Source: CAVVDY01 sp963819645
GTDB taxonomy: Bacteria > Acidobacteriota > Terriglobia > Terriglobales > Acidobacteriaceae
Reading direction: 5' to 3'
Assembly (NCBI GenBank): GCA_963819645.1
Contig: CAWFWZ010000014.1
Location: 124,001-188,000 of the forward strand
Length of the DNA: 64,000 nt
The notes beneath the pieces were generated by a model. That model did not search any database. It saw nothing but the letters and a program-made list of their open reading frames with translations, and had not been told where the DNA came from. Position numbers and translations under genes: made by a program. Positions 1 to 10,205 of the stretch are shown here, in pieces. Every line of letters begins with the position of its first letter. Positions within the stretch are counted from its first letter, which is position 1.

Positions 1-2318
1 ACGTTGGCGACAAAGCCGCGCACGCAGGCTACTCGGTCTTTGTCGTCTCCAGCGATAAGGACATGATGCAGTTGGTGAGCGAGCACATCTGCGTGCTCAA
101 TCCGCCGAAGGACAATCTGATCTGCGATGCGGCGAAGGTGGAAGAGATTCTGGGTGTGCCGCCCGAGCGCGTGGTCGATGTGATGGCACTGCGTGGCGAC
201 TCGATCGACAACATCCCCGGCGCTCCCGGTATCGGCGACAAGGGATCAGTTGACCTGATTCAGCGCTACGGCACGCTGGAAAACCTGCTCGATCACGCCT
301 CCGAGGTCGAACGCAAAACTTATCGCGAGTCGCTGGAGAACAATCGCGAGGCCATCCTGCTGAGCAAGCAGCTGGTGACCATCGATCGCAACGTCGCTGT
401 GGACTTTGAGCCGGAGAAGATGCAGGCGCAGGAACCCGATCCCGCGACTGCGCGCGCCCTGTTCACCGAGCTGGAGTTCACCACGCTGGTGCAGGACTTC
501 CTGACCGAGAACGTCGAGCTGGGCGAGACGGACTATCGCGAGGCGAAGAGCGCGTCAGACGTTGAAGGGGTGCTGCGCAAAGCGAAGAAGACGGGAACGG
601 CGCTGGCGATTGCTATCGAGTCGAGTGCGACGGAGCAGACGCAGCCATCCGAAGAAGGTGCAGAGGAAAGCGGCGTGGCGGAGACGGGACAGCTCTCTTT
701 CGGCGATGCACCGGCGGCAACAGCTAGCTCCTGCCAAGCTGCGTGTCGCAATCTCGGCTGAGTCAAACACCGCTCTGTCGCTGGCGCTCGACGACTCCGA
801 AGCAGGCCAGGCTCTGAAGAAGGCGCTGGAAGACGAGTCGATTCCCAAGACAGTTCACGACGCCAAGTCGGCGATGCATGTGCTCGGCGACCGGGGCATC
901 ACAGCTGCGCGGCGTGCAACACGATCCGCTGCTGTACAGCTATCTGCTCGACCCGACCTACTCGACGTACGGCTTGCGCGAGGTGGCGCAGCGCCGCTTC
1001 AACCTGAAGCTCGCGGGATCGCTGGCCGAAGCCGCCGACATCACGCTGCGCCTGAGCGAGCAAGCTGCGCGAGCAGGTCGAAGCGGCCGGACTGACGAAG
1101 GTCTACGACGAAATCGATCTGCCTCTGGTCGCGGTGCTGGCGCGCATGGAAGAGGCAGGCATCAAGATCGATTGCGACGTGCTGGCCGAGATGTCGACCC
1201 GGCTGGACCGTGAATGCGCGACGGTGGCGCGCGATATTTACGAAAAGGCGGGCGTCGAGTTCAATGTCAATTCGCCCAAGCAGCTTGCCGAGGTGCTGTT
1301 CAACAAGCTGAACCTGCCTAAGCCGATCAAGTACGGCAAGGGCAAGGTAATGTCGACCGCGGTTGATGTGCTCGAAGGACTTGCCGAAGAGCACGCGGTC
1401 CCGAAGCTGGTGCTCGACTATCGCCAGCTCTCGAAGCTCAAGTCGACTTACGTTGATGCGCTGCCCGCGCTGCTGAACTCGTGTACGTTGCGGCTGCACA
1501 CGACTTTCAACATGGCGGGATCGGCGACCGGTCGCCTGTCGTCGGTCAATCCCAACCTACAGAACATTCCCATTCGCACCGAGCTGGGACGCGAGATTCG
1601 CGCCGCCTTTATCGCCGAGCCCGGACACGTACTGCTCAAGGCCGACTATTCGCAGATCGAGCTGCGGCTGCTGGCGCATTTCTCCGAAGACAAGCTGCTG
1701 GTCGAGGCCTATCGCACGGGAGAGGACATTCACTCGCTCACCGCGTCGCAGGTCTTTGGCGTGCCGCGTAGCGAGGTCAACGCCGAGCATCGCCGCCGCG
1801 CCAAGGCCGTCAACTTCGGCATCGTGTATGGGCTGTCGGCATTCGGGCTGTCGCAGCAGATCGGCATCGATACCAAAGAGGCCAAGCTGTTCATCGACGC
1901 CTATTTCGAGAAGTACAGCGGCGTGCGCGCGTTTATCGATCGCACCCTCGACGAAGCTCGCCGCGACATGAAAGTCACCACGCTCTTCGGGCGCGTGCGT
2001 CCCATTCCTGACATTCACAGCAAGAACTTCAACCTGCGCGGATTCGCCGAGCGCACCGCGGTCAACACTCCGCTGCAAGGCACGGCCGCCGACTTGATCA
2101 AGCTGGCGATGATCCGCATCGACCAGGAGCTGCGCGAGCGCAAGCTGAAATCAAGGATGCTGCTACAGGTTCACGATGAGCTGGTCTTCGAGGTCCCGGA
2201 AGAAGAGATCGACACCATGAAGACGCTCGTCGCCGACCGTATGGAAAACGTGCACGCGCTCAAGGTGCCGCTGAAGGTGGATGTGGGCGTGGGAAAGAAT
2301 TGGCGAGATTTGGAGTGA
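1..2318 (+). CDS. polA: DNA polymerase I, 5'-truncated by the window edge and split by three frameshifts
   Basis: Repair and Okazaki-fragment polymerase. The first roughly 130 residues lie outside the window. The 5' nuclease end with its helix-hairpin-helix (NIPGAPGIGDKGSVDLI, 211-261) is followed by a 3'-5' exonuclease-like domain (about 520-1060) and the family A polymerase domain: motif A KADYSQIEL near 1638, motif B RRAKAVNFGIVYGL near 1791, motif C QVHDELVFE near 2166. The reading frame moves +1 near 726, 903 and 1061, each time by an apparent extra base (for example ATCAC-A-GCTGCG). Removing these bases restores one continuous protein. The exonuclease domain lacks the usual first DxE motif (it reads ALAIAIES), so proofreading is probably absent. 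Polymerase residues are intact, so I read the gene as functional with sequence errors. Confidence 0.93.
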
Positions 2319-2391
2319 GAAGGGGTCCGTTTCAGTTGAGGCAGCTATGGCCGACGCTTGAAATCGACGTACCATGCCCGAGTTCGCACAT

Positions 2392-2574
2392 TCAAATCTG
2401 CTCGATCGTCGCGTACGACTCCAGCATAATCACGATTCCGTCGCGTATGGGATAGACGCGATTGCAGTCGTTGCACTTCAGGCTGTCCTCGCTGCGGATG
2501 GCGAGCGACTTCCGGCACACGGGACAGATCAGCACTTCCAGAAGCTCAGCCAACTCTTGTCTGTTCACAGGCAC
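2392..2574 (-). CDS. Trm112-like (UPF0434/YcaR type) zinc-ribbon protein
   Basis: A 60-residue protein with a CPVC pair at residues 17-20 and CNDC at 34-37, followed by the conserved tail RVYPIRDGIVIML. This is the whole of a Trm112/YcaR domain. Eukaryotic Trm112 activates several methyltransferases; the bacterial short forms have no firmly assigned partner. It lies alone between polA (convergent) and the downstream repeat. The opposite strand carries a longer open frame that lacks any recognisable domain and is a shadow. Confidence 0.8.
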   Translation of the reverse strand: MPVNRQELAELLEVLICPVCRKSLAIRSEDSLKCNDCNRVYPIRDGIVIMLESYATIEQI

Positions 2575-2584
2575 ATTCTACGCC

Positions 2585-2747
2585 GGGGTGGAAGCCCTCG
2601 GCTTAAGCCGAGGGAACCATGGCGGCTTTTGAAACGGGCTTTAGCCCCGGCATGTTTACGTGGATATTGTGCCGAGAAGCGTCCGGCGCTAAAGCGCAGC
2701 TTCTATCCATCTCGATTTCCCCCGCATAAATGCGAGGGGTTCCACCC
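2585..2747. repeat. Composite palindromic intergenic element with inverted termini
   Basis: The ends are near-perfect inverted copies: GGGTGGAAGCCCTC at the left and GAGGGGTTCCACCC at the right, 13 of 14 positions matching. Between them are smaller hairpins, including CCCTCGGCTTAAGCCGAGGG and a GGGCTTTAGCCCC core. It lies in the spacer between the Trm112-like gene and the kinase-propeller gene. It resembles other composite elements in this window (43538-43670, 44000-44140). No coding potential is seen. Confidence 0.7.
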
Positions 2748-2758
2748 GATCGATTTGT

Positions 2759-5469
2759 TTAGTGCTGGCTCAGGAGGTACAGGTCGTCATGGCCGTTGGG
2801 GCGGGCGTAAACCATGACCGAGAGATCCTCCGAGATGTTGGAGGCATTGCCCGCGAAATCCTCGCGTATCGCAAACGGGAAGGTCAGCACGCGTTGCGGC
2901 TCACCTGTGGCTTCTCCATTTCGCAACGGCTGCCGGAAAATGCTGGTTTGCCCACCCACCGTAGTTTCGAACAAGAACGACTTCCCATCACGCGCGTAGA
3001 GCGCGAAGTAGCTGGCCAGTCCAGGTTTCAACACCGTGCATTTCTTATCGCGCAAGGAATATTGATATATACCGGGACTGGAACCCCATAGTACCGGCCC
3101 AATGACGTAGTTGCCGTCTTGCGAAACGTCGAGCGCGCCGAGGCAGCCCTCAAACAAAGTTTCGGGCTTGGCTCCCGGGTCATTCAGGTCGAGTTTCCAA
3201 GTCACGCTCTTGTCGGCGTCCGGCCCGTAATAGCTGGTGAACAGCATGGACGTGGTGCCGTGAATGGGGGCGGAAAAATCGGCGCGCCCCGACTGTGCGA
3301 GCAGTTGCCGCAAATGAGTCCCGTCGGCATTCACCGTATAAATACGGCTAGTCTCGCCTTCCACATCCGAGAACACGAACTGAGAATTGTCGGCTGACCA
3401 GTTCAGCGTCTCGAGCGAGTGGTTCGAGCTCTGAATCTTTTTGGCATTGCTGCCGTCGATGTCGGCAATCCAGAGCTCCTCGCGTCCCGCTGCGGGTGCG
3501 GTGATATAAGCCAACTGCCGTCCCGAGTGCGAGAGCAGAGGTTGCGTCGCGAGTTCGCCAACGATGTCGACATTCTGTTTGGTCCCGGCGTGGTATGCGG
3601 TGAGAACACCGGAGGAGCGGCCATTCACAAAGTACACGCCTTTGCCGGTGGGATCTCCCAGCGGGCTGCGATCGGGACCGGGGCCGAAGGTGATCTGCTT
3701 CAGTGAGCCGTCAGCCAGTGAATATTCCCAAAGGTTCCTGATCCCCTTGACCACGCGGCTGATGTAAAGCGTCTTGCCAGGTTCGGCCCACGATGCCCCG
3801 CCGAGGGCGTCCGGAATTTCTCCTGCCTTGACAGATTTTCGCGTCGCGACATCCAGCTTCTCGATCACAGTTGTCGAACCCGCTCGTCCCAGGGTGAATA
3901 TGCTTTTGCAGTCCGGAAACGCGAGCAGCTCGTAAAACGATTCGGTAGCTCCCATCCCCAGATTCGCCGAACCGACTTGTGATGCGGAAGAAGGATGTTC
4001 GGCCAAAACCTCAATGGTCGCGCCATTAAGATCGGTGCGAAGAATCTGGCCCTTTAAGTTGCCTACAAATAATGAATGCCCATCGCTGCAGGGAGCTACC
4101 GTAACCCCGTTGGCGATGCGGTTAGGAGAGCCTCCGAGCGTGGGGATCGACCAGATTTCGTACTCGCCAAGGCTGGGACCGAAGAAAATCTGGTTGCTGT
4201 CTTGCGAGAACGCCAGCGGAGTCTTGTTGCCTTCGCTCTTTGGTCAGTTGAAGCGGCTGGCCGCCGGAGGTGAGCATGACAAACATCTGGTCGTAGCCAT
4301 CGACGGGTGAGGTGAACGCAATAGTGCGGCCGTCGGGAGAGAGGATCGGGCTTTGTATGGTCCGGTTCCACTCGCTGATCTTAGTGACGGTAGCGGGTGC
4401 CGACGCAGTCGTCTGGTGGGGCCAGAATTTGTATGCGGCGAATCCCGGCCGCCAGCAGCACGACGGCGGCGATAACGTAGCGTACCGTGCTCCCGCCACC
4501 CGGAGCAGCTACGGCAGATGTGCTCGACTGTGCCGCAATCGAAGATGCGCTGGCAGGCGGGAGATCCGTGCCGGCAGGAATCGAAATGTGTTTGGCACTG
4601 CTGCTGTCGCGAGACAGCCGCTTGAGGTCCGCGCGTAGTTCGGCGGCTGACTGATACCGCAGATCGCGATCTTTTTCCAGGCACTTGTTGATGATGCGTT
4701 CCAGCTCGGCAGGCGCTTCGGGATTCAGCCGCACCGGAGCAATCGGCGCCGAGTTGAGAATCGCGGTAAAAATGAGGCCTGAAGTTTCGCCGCGGAAGGG
4801 CAGCGCTCCGGTCGTCATTTCGTACAGCACCGCTCCCAGTGAAAACAAGTCGGTGCGCGCATCCAACTCCTTACCGCGCACTTGCTCGGGAGACATATAG
4901 GCGACGGTGCCAAGCGTTGTACCCGGGCTGGTAAGGTGCTCTTCGTTGGCGGTCAGGTCGTTGTCGCCCGCGGCGTTGGCGACTCTGACCCCGCGAAACT
5001 CCGCCACCTTGGCCAGACCGAAATCGAGGACCTTGGCGTGACCTCGTGCGGTAAAGAAGATGTTCGCCGGCTTGATGTCGCGGTGAACTATGCCCTTGCT
5101 GTGCGCGGCGTCCAGGGCGTCGGCAACCTCGATGCTTAGCGCGATTATGCTTTCCAGTTCCATGGGCCGGTTGGAGATGCGATGTTTGAGCGTCATCCCC
5201 TCCAGGTACTCCATGGCGATGAAAGCTTTGCCGTCCTCTTCGCCGATATCGTAGATCGTGCAGATGTTGGGATGATTGAGCGCCGACGCAGCCTGCGCTT
5301 CTCGCTGGAAACGCGCGAGTGCCTGCGCCTCGCCGGCCACCTGGTCGGGCAGGAACTTCAAGGCAACGAAACGATGGAGACGGAGGTCCTCGGCCTTGTA
5401 GACCACACCCATGCCGCCGCCACCCAGCTGATCCAGGATGGTGTAATGAGAGACATTTTTCCCGAGCAC
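2759..5469 (-). CDS. Membrane Ser/Thr protein kinase fused to a TolB/PD40-type beta-propeller (two frameshifts)
   Basis: About 902 residues after correction. The N-terminal Hanks-type kinase has the glycine loop LGGGGMGVVYKAED, the ATP lysine at residue 38 (ALKFLP), the catalytic HRDIKPANIF, DFGLAK, and the activation-loop end GTVAYMSPEQ. A short linker leads to one membrane helix (YVIAAVVLLAAG). The outer part carries repeated PD40/TolB blade motifs such as SPDGRTIAF and SADNSQFVFSD. The frame shifts near 4443 and 4235, each by one extra base on the coding strand (GGG-A-TTCGCC and GAG-C-GAAGGC). The architecture is common in Acidobacteriota: an extracytoplasmic propeller as possible sensor and a cytoplasmic kinase. 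The ligand and substrates are unknown. Confidence 0.88.
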
Positions 5470-5645
5470 GTATCGCGAATCTTACGTATGCCCGCTAACC
5501 CAAGTCAATGACGGGAGCGGATGTAGAGTCTTTCGGGGCCGCCGATGAGCGCGTTCCCTGGCGCTGTCGTCGCCCCACTCATTCCTGGCATTGGAATGAG
5601 TGGGTACTTGATTGGGCTGCGGTCCACCAACGTCGCAAGGCCTGT

Positions 5646-6420
5646 TTAAGCCGCCGAGGAATGGGAAGTCGGAATTCCCGCTGCCGACTGCCAGGCTTCG
5701 AAGTGGATCTCTCCGAGCCGTGCGTTAGTCACTGGAAGCAGCGTTGTCTCGCTGAGTTTCGCTCCCGCGTAGCGTGCGTTTGGGTCGGCGATGACATCGC
5801 GGGAATCCTTCAGCGAAGCCAGTCGCCGCCGCACCAGTTCATCCACCCGAAACTGTTCCGGCCCTGCAATTTCGACCATGCCATTTACCGGCTGACCTGT
5901 TGCAACCTTCGCCAACACCACTTGCGACGTCGTCAGCGGCCATTGGTTGGAAAAGCACGTGCGGCAGATGCACCTTGCTTCCCACCATGGAAATATCAGC
6001 GAGCCCCTTAAGGAATTCGAAAAACTGCGTCGCGCGCACAATGGAGTAGGGAATTGAACCCTCCCGGATCATCTTCTCCTGAGCGATTTTGGCGCGGAAG
6101 TAGCCACTTTCTGACAGCCGATCGGTTCCCACAACCGACAACGCAACGTGGTGTCTCACTTTTGCGGCTGCTTCATATTTCAGGAGGTTGCGGGTTGATG
6201 TCTCGAAAAACTTCAGCACGGCTGAGTCCTCCCAGTCGGGTGAGTTCGAGACATCGACGACTACGGAGGCTCCCTTCATGGCTTCCGCCACACCTTCTCC
6301 GGTGATTGTGTTGACCCCCGTATTGGGTGCTGCCGCTAGTGCTTCATGCCCTTGCTCACGAAGCTTGCCGACGAGCCTTGATCCAATGAGGCCGGTTCCG
6401 CCGATCACTACGATTTTCAT
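5646..6420 (-). CDS. Atypical SDR / NmrA-like NAD(P)-binding protein (one frameshift)
   Basis: About 257 residues. The Rossmann glycine motif is at the very start (VVIGGTGLIGSRL), followed by VVDVSNSPDWED, HHVALSVVGTDRL and the YFRAKIAQEKMIREG segment typical of the atypical SDR group that includes NmrA and YwnB-type proteins. The usual YxxxK catalytic pair is replaced by YFRAK. The frame moves by one extra base near 5933. The C-terminal part continues as QPVNGMVEIAGPEQF and is clearly the same protein. These proteins bind NAD(P)H and act as redox-sensing or reductase proteins; the substrate cannot be told here. It is a single gene transcribed away from folD. Confidence 0.8.
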
Positions 6421-6989
6421 AATTGGCTCCTTTATCGTTGACTAAGGCATTCAGGGTTATCGGCCTGTTTGCCCCGTCGCGCCAGATACGTGTGCTGTGA
6501 ATTTACCTGCGCGAAATGGACGTGATTAAACGCGCGCTGCATAAAAGGTAGGAGTTTCTTGGTCCTGCGAGCCGCAACGCGAGGGCTCGGGGAAATTTGG
6601 GGTCGATGATACAAGACCCTTTGGAGGAATTGTGCGACGGCGCGCGGTTCACCGTAAATTGCCGCAAGTTTCCGCAAATGTCTGGGCCATGCCGCACGAT
6701 TCAGGGATGCCACATTCCTTATCTCCCACACATCCGAACCACGAATGTGTCGTAGATTGCGATTGAGTTGCGACGGCGCTCCAGCGCCGTGGCGCGACCT
6801 GCATTGAAACCAGATGCATTGCAACGGCGAAGACTCCAGCGCCGTAGGCGCGAAATAGCTTAGCCCAGCATGGAGGCCATCTTTTGGCCGGAATGCTGGG
6901 TAGGCCGCCCTCCACATCCCGAGCCGGCTTTCAGCCGGCGACACCAACTGTGCGAGGGCGTGAGCCCGAGCGTCCATTAAGATAGACAC
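6421..6989. other. Non-coding spacer with hairpin repeats between the SDR gene and folD
   Basis: Divergent intergenic region of about 570 bp. It contains GGCGCTCCAGCGCC-type palindromes near 6772-6840, a longer hairpin at 6864-6900 (arms CCCAGCAT and ATGCTGGG, with an inner GGCC/GGCC pair), and GCCGGCTTTCAGCCGGC near 6922. Open frames on the minus strand here read mainly repeat sequence and show no domain. Promoters for both flanking genes must lie in it, but I cannot pick a convincing -35/-10 pair. Confidence 0.55.
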
Positions 6990-7930
6990 ATGTCCGCGAA
7001 AATTCTGGATGGAGCAAAACTCGCCGCCGAGATCAAGGCCGAAGTAGCCGAAGAGGTTCGCCGCTTAGCCGCCGAGGGAATGCGGCCAGGCTTGGCAGCG
7101 GTGCTGGTGGGCAATGATCCGGCTTCGGAAGTTTACGTTCGCAACAAAGTGAAGACCTGCGAAGCAGTTGGGCATCTACAGCGAGAAGATCACGCCGCGA
7201 TGAAAACGTGACCACCGAAGAATTGCTCGCCCTGATCGACGATCTGAATAATCGCGACGAGATTGACGGCATCCTGGTGCAACTGCCCTTGCCCAAGCAG
7301 GTGGACTCGAAAAAGGTCTTGCTGGCCGTCTCTCCCGAGAAAGATGTTGACGGTTTCCATCCCATGAACGTCGGCTATCTTTCGACGCAGCGGCCGGGTC
7401 TGGTGCCGTGTACCCCGGCAGGGGTGATGGAAATCCTCAAGCGCAGCGGGATTACGATTGCCGGCGCCGAGGCCGTGGTCGTCGGCCGTAGCGATATCGT
7501 CGGCAAGCCGATTGCGATGTTGTTGCTGAACGGCAATGCCACGGTTACCGTCTGTCATTCGAAGACGCGCGACCTTCCTGGCGTGTGCCGTCGCGCCGAC
7601 ATCCTGGTCGCGGCCATTGGACGCGCTGGCATGGTGACGCCGGACTACGTCAAACCGGGCGCGACCGTCATCGATGTGGGTATCAATCGCGTGACCGATG
7701 CGGCTGAGTTCCGCGAGTTTTTCGCCGGAGACGCCAAGCGCGAAGCGGCCTTCGCCAAAAATGGTTCAACGCTGGTCGGCGATGTTCACCCGAAAGTAGC
7801 TGAGGTTGCTGGAGCGATTACGCCTGTGCCCGGCGGCGTCGGCCCGCTAACCATCGCTATGCTGATGAGCAACACGGTGAAGGCAGCAAAGCTGAGGCGG
7901 GGACAGAAGCAGCTGGCAATTAGCAATTAG
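6990..7930 (+). CDS. folD: Bifunctional methylenetetrahydrofolate dehydrogenase/cyclohydrolase (two frameshifts)
   Basis: One-carbon folate enzyme that converts 5,10-methylene-THF to 10-formyl-THF. About 312 residues after correction. Visible hallmarks are YVRNKVKTCEAVG with the catalytic lysine region, DGILVQLPLPKQV, the nucleotide-binding segment VVVGRSDIVGKPIAMLL, and the C-terminal PVPGGVGPLTIAMLMSNT. The frame leaves register near 7171 (an extra G in GTTGGGCATC) and again near 7198. In the correct frame the intervening bases encode GIYSEKITP. The ATG at 6990 starts a typical FolD N-terminus. The broken stretch makes the raw sequence look like two genes. Confidence 0.93.
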
Positions 7931-7960
7931 CGACTGGCAACTGGCAACTGGCAACGCCGG

Positions 7961-8110
7961 TTTGTATCAGGGCACGTCTTTAGACGTGCCGTCACGAATC
8001 GAGAAATGCTGGGCTTTAGCCCCTGACTGAGCGTCCTGCTGCATGCAGGGGCTAAAGCCCGGAGTCAGTGTGTTCGGTTCGGCACGACTGAAGTCGTGCC
8101 CTGATACGAA
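7961..8110. repeat. Composite element bounded by inverted TTTGTATCAGGGCACG termini (copy 1)
   Basis: The left end TTTGTATCAGGGCACG is answered by CGTGCCCTGATACGAA at the right. Inside are further palindromes (GACGTGCC, GGGCTTTAGCCCC, and GGGGCTAAAGCCC in reverse). Three similar elements occur at 33115, 45132 and 63148. Flanks carry short tandem words (CAACTGG and TAATTGC repeats at 7911-7957 and 8149-8170). Confidence 0.75.
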
Positions 8111-8184
8111 TCTACTGCGGGTGGTGTATTGGAGATATATTTGCGAGTTCTAATTGCTAATTGCTAATCACTGATTACTCTTCC

Positions 8185-8875
8185 ATGAACCTTGCTCTCT
8201 TCGGCGGTACCTTCGATCCCGTCCACCGCGGACACCTCAAAGTCGCCCGCGCCGCAGCCGACCACTTTGCGCTCAAGGAAGTCTGGTTCGTGCCTGCCGA
8301 CATTCCTCCGCATAAGCAGAAAGAGCCAATCACGCTGTACGAACATCGCTACGCCATGACCGCGCTCGCAGTGGCGGGCGAGAAGACAGTTCATCCCCTC
8401 GCTGCTGGAAGCGCCCGACCTGAACGTCGCGACCAAGGACCGCCGGCCCAGCTACTCCATTGAGACGGTTCGCCGGGTGAAGAAGACGCTGGGCAAGAGC
8501 GACCACCTCTACTTCCTCATCGGCATGGACGCTTTCAAAGACATCGCCAAGTGGTACGAGGCCGAGGCGCTGCTGAAAGAGTGCGATTTCATCGTGGCCG
8601 CGCGTCCAGGTTATTCGCTGGCCGACGTCGCCTCGTCGCTTCCGCCGGGCCTGCGACCCAATGCCGCTGTGACCAAGCTGTTTCGTAAACAGAAAATCGA
8701 CGGTCCGCTGGTTCTGTCCGGAGCAACCCTTCACCTGCTTCCGGAAACTCACGAGAATGTTTCGGCCACGCAAATTCGCGCCGCCGTCGGCCGGGGTGGC
8801 GCACTAAAGAAGTTGGTGCCCGACGCGGTTGCCGAGTACATTCATAAGCAGCAGTTGTACCGCACCCGAAAGTAG
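8185..8875 (+). CDS. nadD: Nicotinate-nucleotide adenylyltransferase (one frameshift)
   Basis: Converts nicotinate mononucleotide and ATP to deamido-NAD. The nucleotidyltransferase signature GGTFDPVHRGHL is at residues 6-17, with VWFVPADIPPHK next and the C-terminal SATQIRAAVGRG (ISxTxIR-type) motif. The ATG at 8185 is chosen because the conserved N-terminus begins there; the frame is open from an upstream TTG in repeat sequence. One extra base near 8389 (GAAGACA-G-TTCATC) splits the frame; downstream the protein continues as FIPSLLEAPDLNVATKD. About 229 residues. The order nadD-rsfS-rlmH is a common bacterial neighbourhood. Confidence 0.92.
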
Positions 8876-8997
8876 TGGGTTCGTTTGAATGTCATCCCGA
8901 GCGCGCCTCTTTTGCAAGCGAGGGACCCAGGCGCGGCGATTCGCGCCAGCGCGCGAAAGACGCGCATCCTTAAAGCGAGGTAATCCAAGCCAGCCGC

Positions 8998-9488
8998 ATG
9001 AAGAAAAATGAGCTGAGGGCCCAAGTAGCCACCGCCGTTCGCGCCTGCCAGGAAAAGAAGGCGACTGACATCTCCGTCCTGCAACTCGATGCACAAGCCA
9101 GCGGATTCACCGACTACTTCATCATTTGCTCGGGATCAAATCCCCGCCAGGTCCAGGCGATTGCCGACGATGTCGACCGGCAGCTTAGCGCCCAGGGTCT
9201 GGAGCCGACGCATCGCGAAGGCTACAACCAGGCGGAATGGGTGCTGCTCGATTACGTCGATTTCGTCGTACACATGTTCTCGGAGACGGCACGCAAGTTC
9301 TACGACCTTGAGCGCCTGTGGAAGACGGCCACACGGATTGAGCTCTCCGATTTGGAAAAGCCCGCGCGCAAAGCGGCTCCGGCGAAGGCGGCCGCTGCGC
9401 GCAAGAGCTGCGACTAAGTCGGCCAAGCGCTCCGCCGCGAAGAAAGTCAGCTGCGAAGAAATCATCGGCGCCTCGCAAGCGACCGTGA
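8998..9488 (+). CDS. rsfS: Ribosomal silencing factor RsfS with a lysine/alanine-rich tail
   Basis: Binds ribosomal protein L14 and blocks subunit joining in starvation. The core domain is intact: KKATDISVLQLD, FTDYFIICSGSNPRQVQAIADD, then HREGYNQAEWVLLDYVDFVVHMF. After the core the sequence enters an Ala/Lys/Arg tail. The annotated frame would stop at 9417, but two extra bases near 9405 and 9445 appear to interrupt a repetitive tail reading ATKSAKRSAAKK and ending SSAPRKRP with a stop at 9488. The tail is low-complexity, so its exact end is less certain than the core. Confidence 0.88.
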
Positions 9489-9555
9489 TAAACGTTTTTT
9501 CGACGAACGCGCAACTTCGAAAGCTGCGCTGCTTTCCCTTGCTAATTGCTTAACT

Positions 9556-9999
9556 TTGAAACTTCGCATCGCATGGATCGGCAAAACCCGCGGCTCTGCC
9601 ATTCAGTCGCTGACGGCGGAATACCTGAAGCGGCTGTCGCGCTATGCTGCGTGCGATGCTCACGAGCTGTCGTCAGAAGCTGCGCTGCTGAAGCTCCTCG
9701 AGAAGAGCGAGCGCCGGACCCAACCCGAGCTGATACTGCTCGACTCGCGCGGCAAGCAGCTCACTTCGGAAGAGATCGCCAACTTCCTCGAATACCACCA
9801 GTCGCACAGCACGCAGGAGCTGCTGTTCGCCGTCGGCCCGGCGGATGGCTGGAGCGATTCCATCCGAGCGCAGGCAAAGGCGATTCTCTCCTTCGGCAAG
9901 ATCACGCTGCCGCACGAACTCGCGCGCGTTGTCCTGCTGGAACAGCTCTATCGCGGCTTCACGATTTTGAAGGGACATCCGTATCACGGGGGCCATTAA
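9556..9999 (+). CDS. rlmH: 23S rRNA (pseudouridine1915-N3)-methyltransferase
   Basis: SPOUT-fold methyltransferase acting on helix 69 of 23S rRNA. It has 147 residues, within the family's normal range. Visible are LILLDSRGKQLTSEEIANFL, the cofactor-binding FAVGPADGW, and the C-terminal segment ITLPHELARVVLLEQLYRG ending in GHPYHGGH. The family usually ends near HPYH(R/K), so three residues are added. The start is TTG at 9556, chosen because KLRIAWIGKT is the family N-terminus and no ATG fits. It follows rsfS by 67 nt. The frame is intact. Confidence 0.92.
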   Translation: MKLRIAWIGKTRGSAIQSLTAEYLKRLSRYAACDAHELSSEAALLKLLEKSERRTQPELILLDSRGKQLTSEEIANFLEYHQSHSTQELLFAVGPADGWSDSIRAQAKAILSFGKITLPHELARVVLLEQLYRGFTILKGHPYHGGH

Positions 10000-10045
10000 T
10001 CGCCATTTTTTCGGCTTTTTGTGCCCCGAATTGCCATTCCTCGTG

Positions 10046-10073
10046 AGTCATGGATTCGTCATTATCCATGACT
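10046..10073. terminator. Perfect 10-bp hairpin downstream of rlmH
   Basis: AGTCATGGAT and ATCCATGACT face each other across an 8-nt loop, 46 nt after the rlmH stop. No clear T-run follows on the + strand, so it may be an RNA-end stabiliser or weak terminator rather than a classic intrinsic terminator. Confidence 0.45.
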
Positions 10074-10205
10074 TAAAGTGATAGCTCGGCAGTGCATGGC
10101 AAGCGAAAAACCGCGAGGAATGCATCGAAATCAGCAGGGAAGTCGCGCAATTTTGATGCAGCCTTCAGCCAGGCGCATCATTGCAGCAGGGTAACGAGGA
10201 ATCTC

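Noticed and set aside
1557..2078. Long minus-strand open frame opposite polA
   Set aside because: It is antisense to the polymerase domain and has no domain of its own; high GC creates long shadow frames.
2374..2817. 147-codon plus-strand frame after polA
   Set aside because: Runs across the Trm112-like gene in antisense and into a repeat; no domain.
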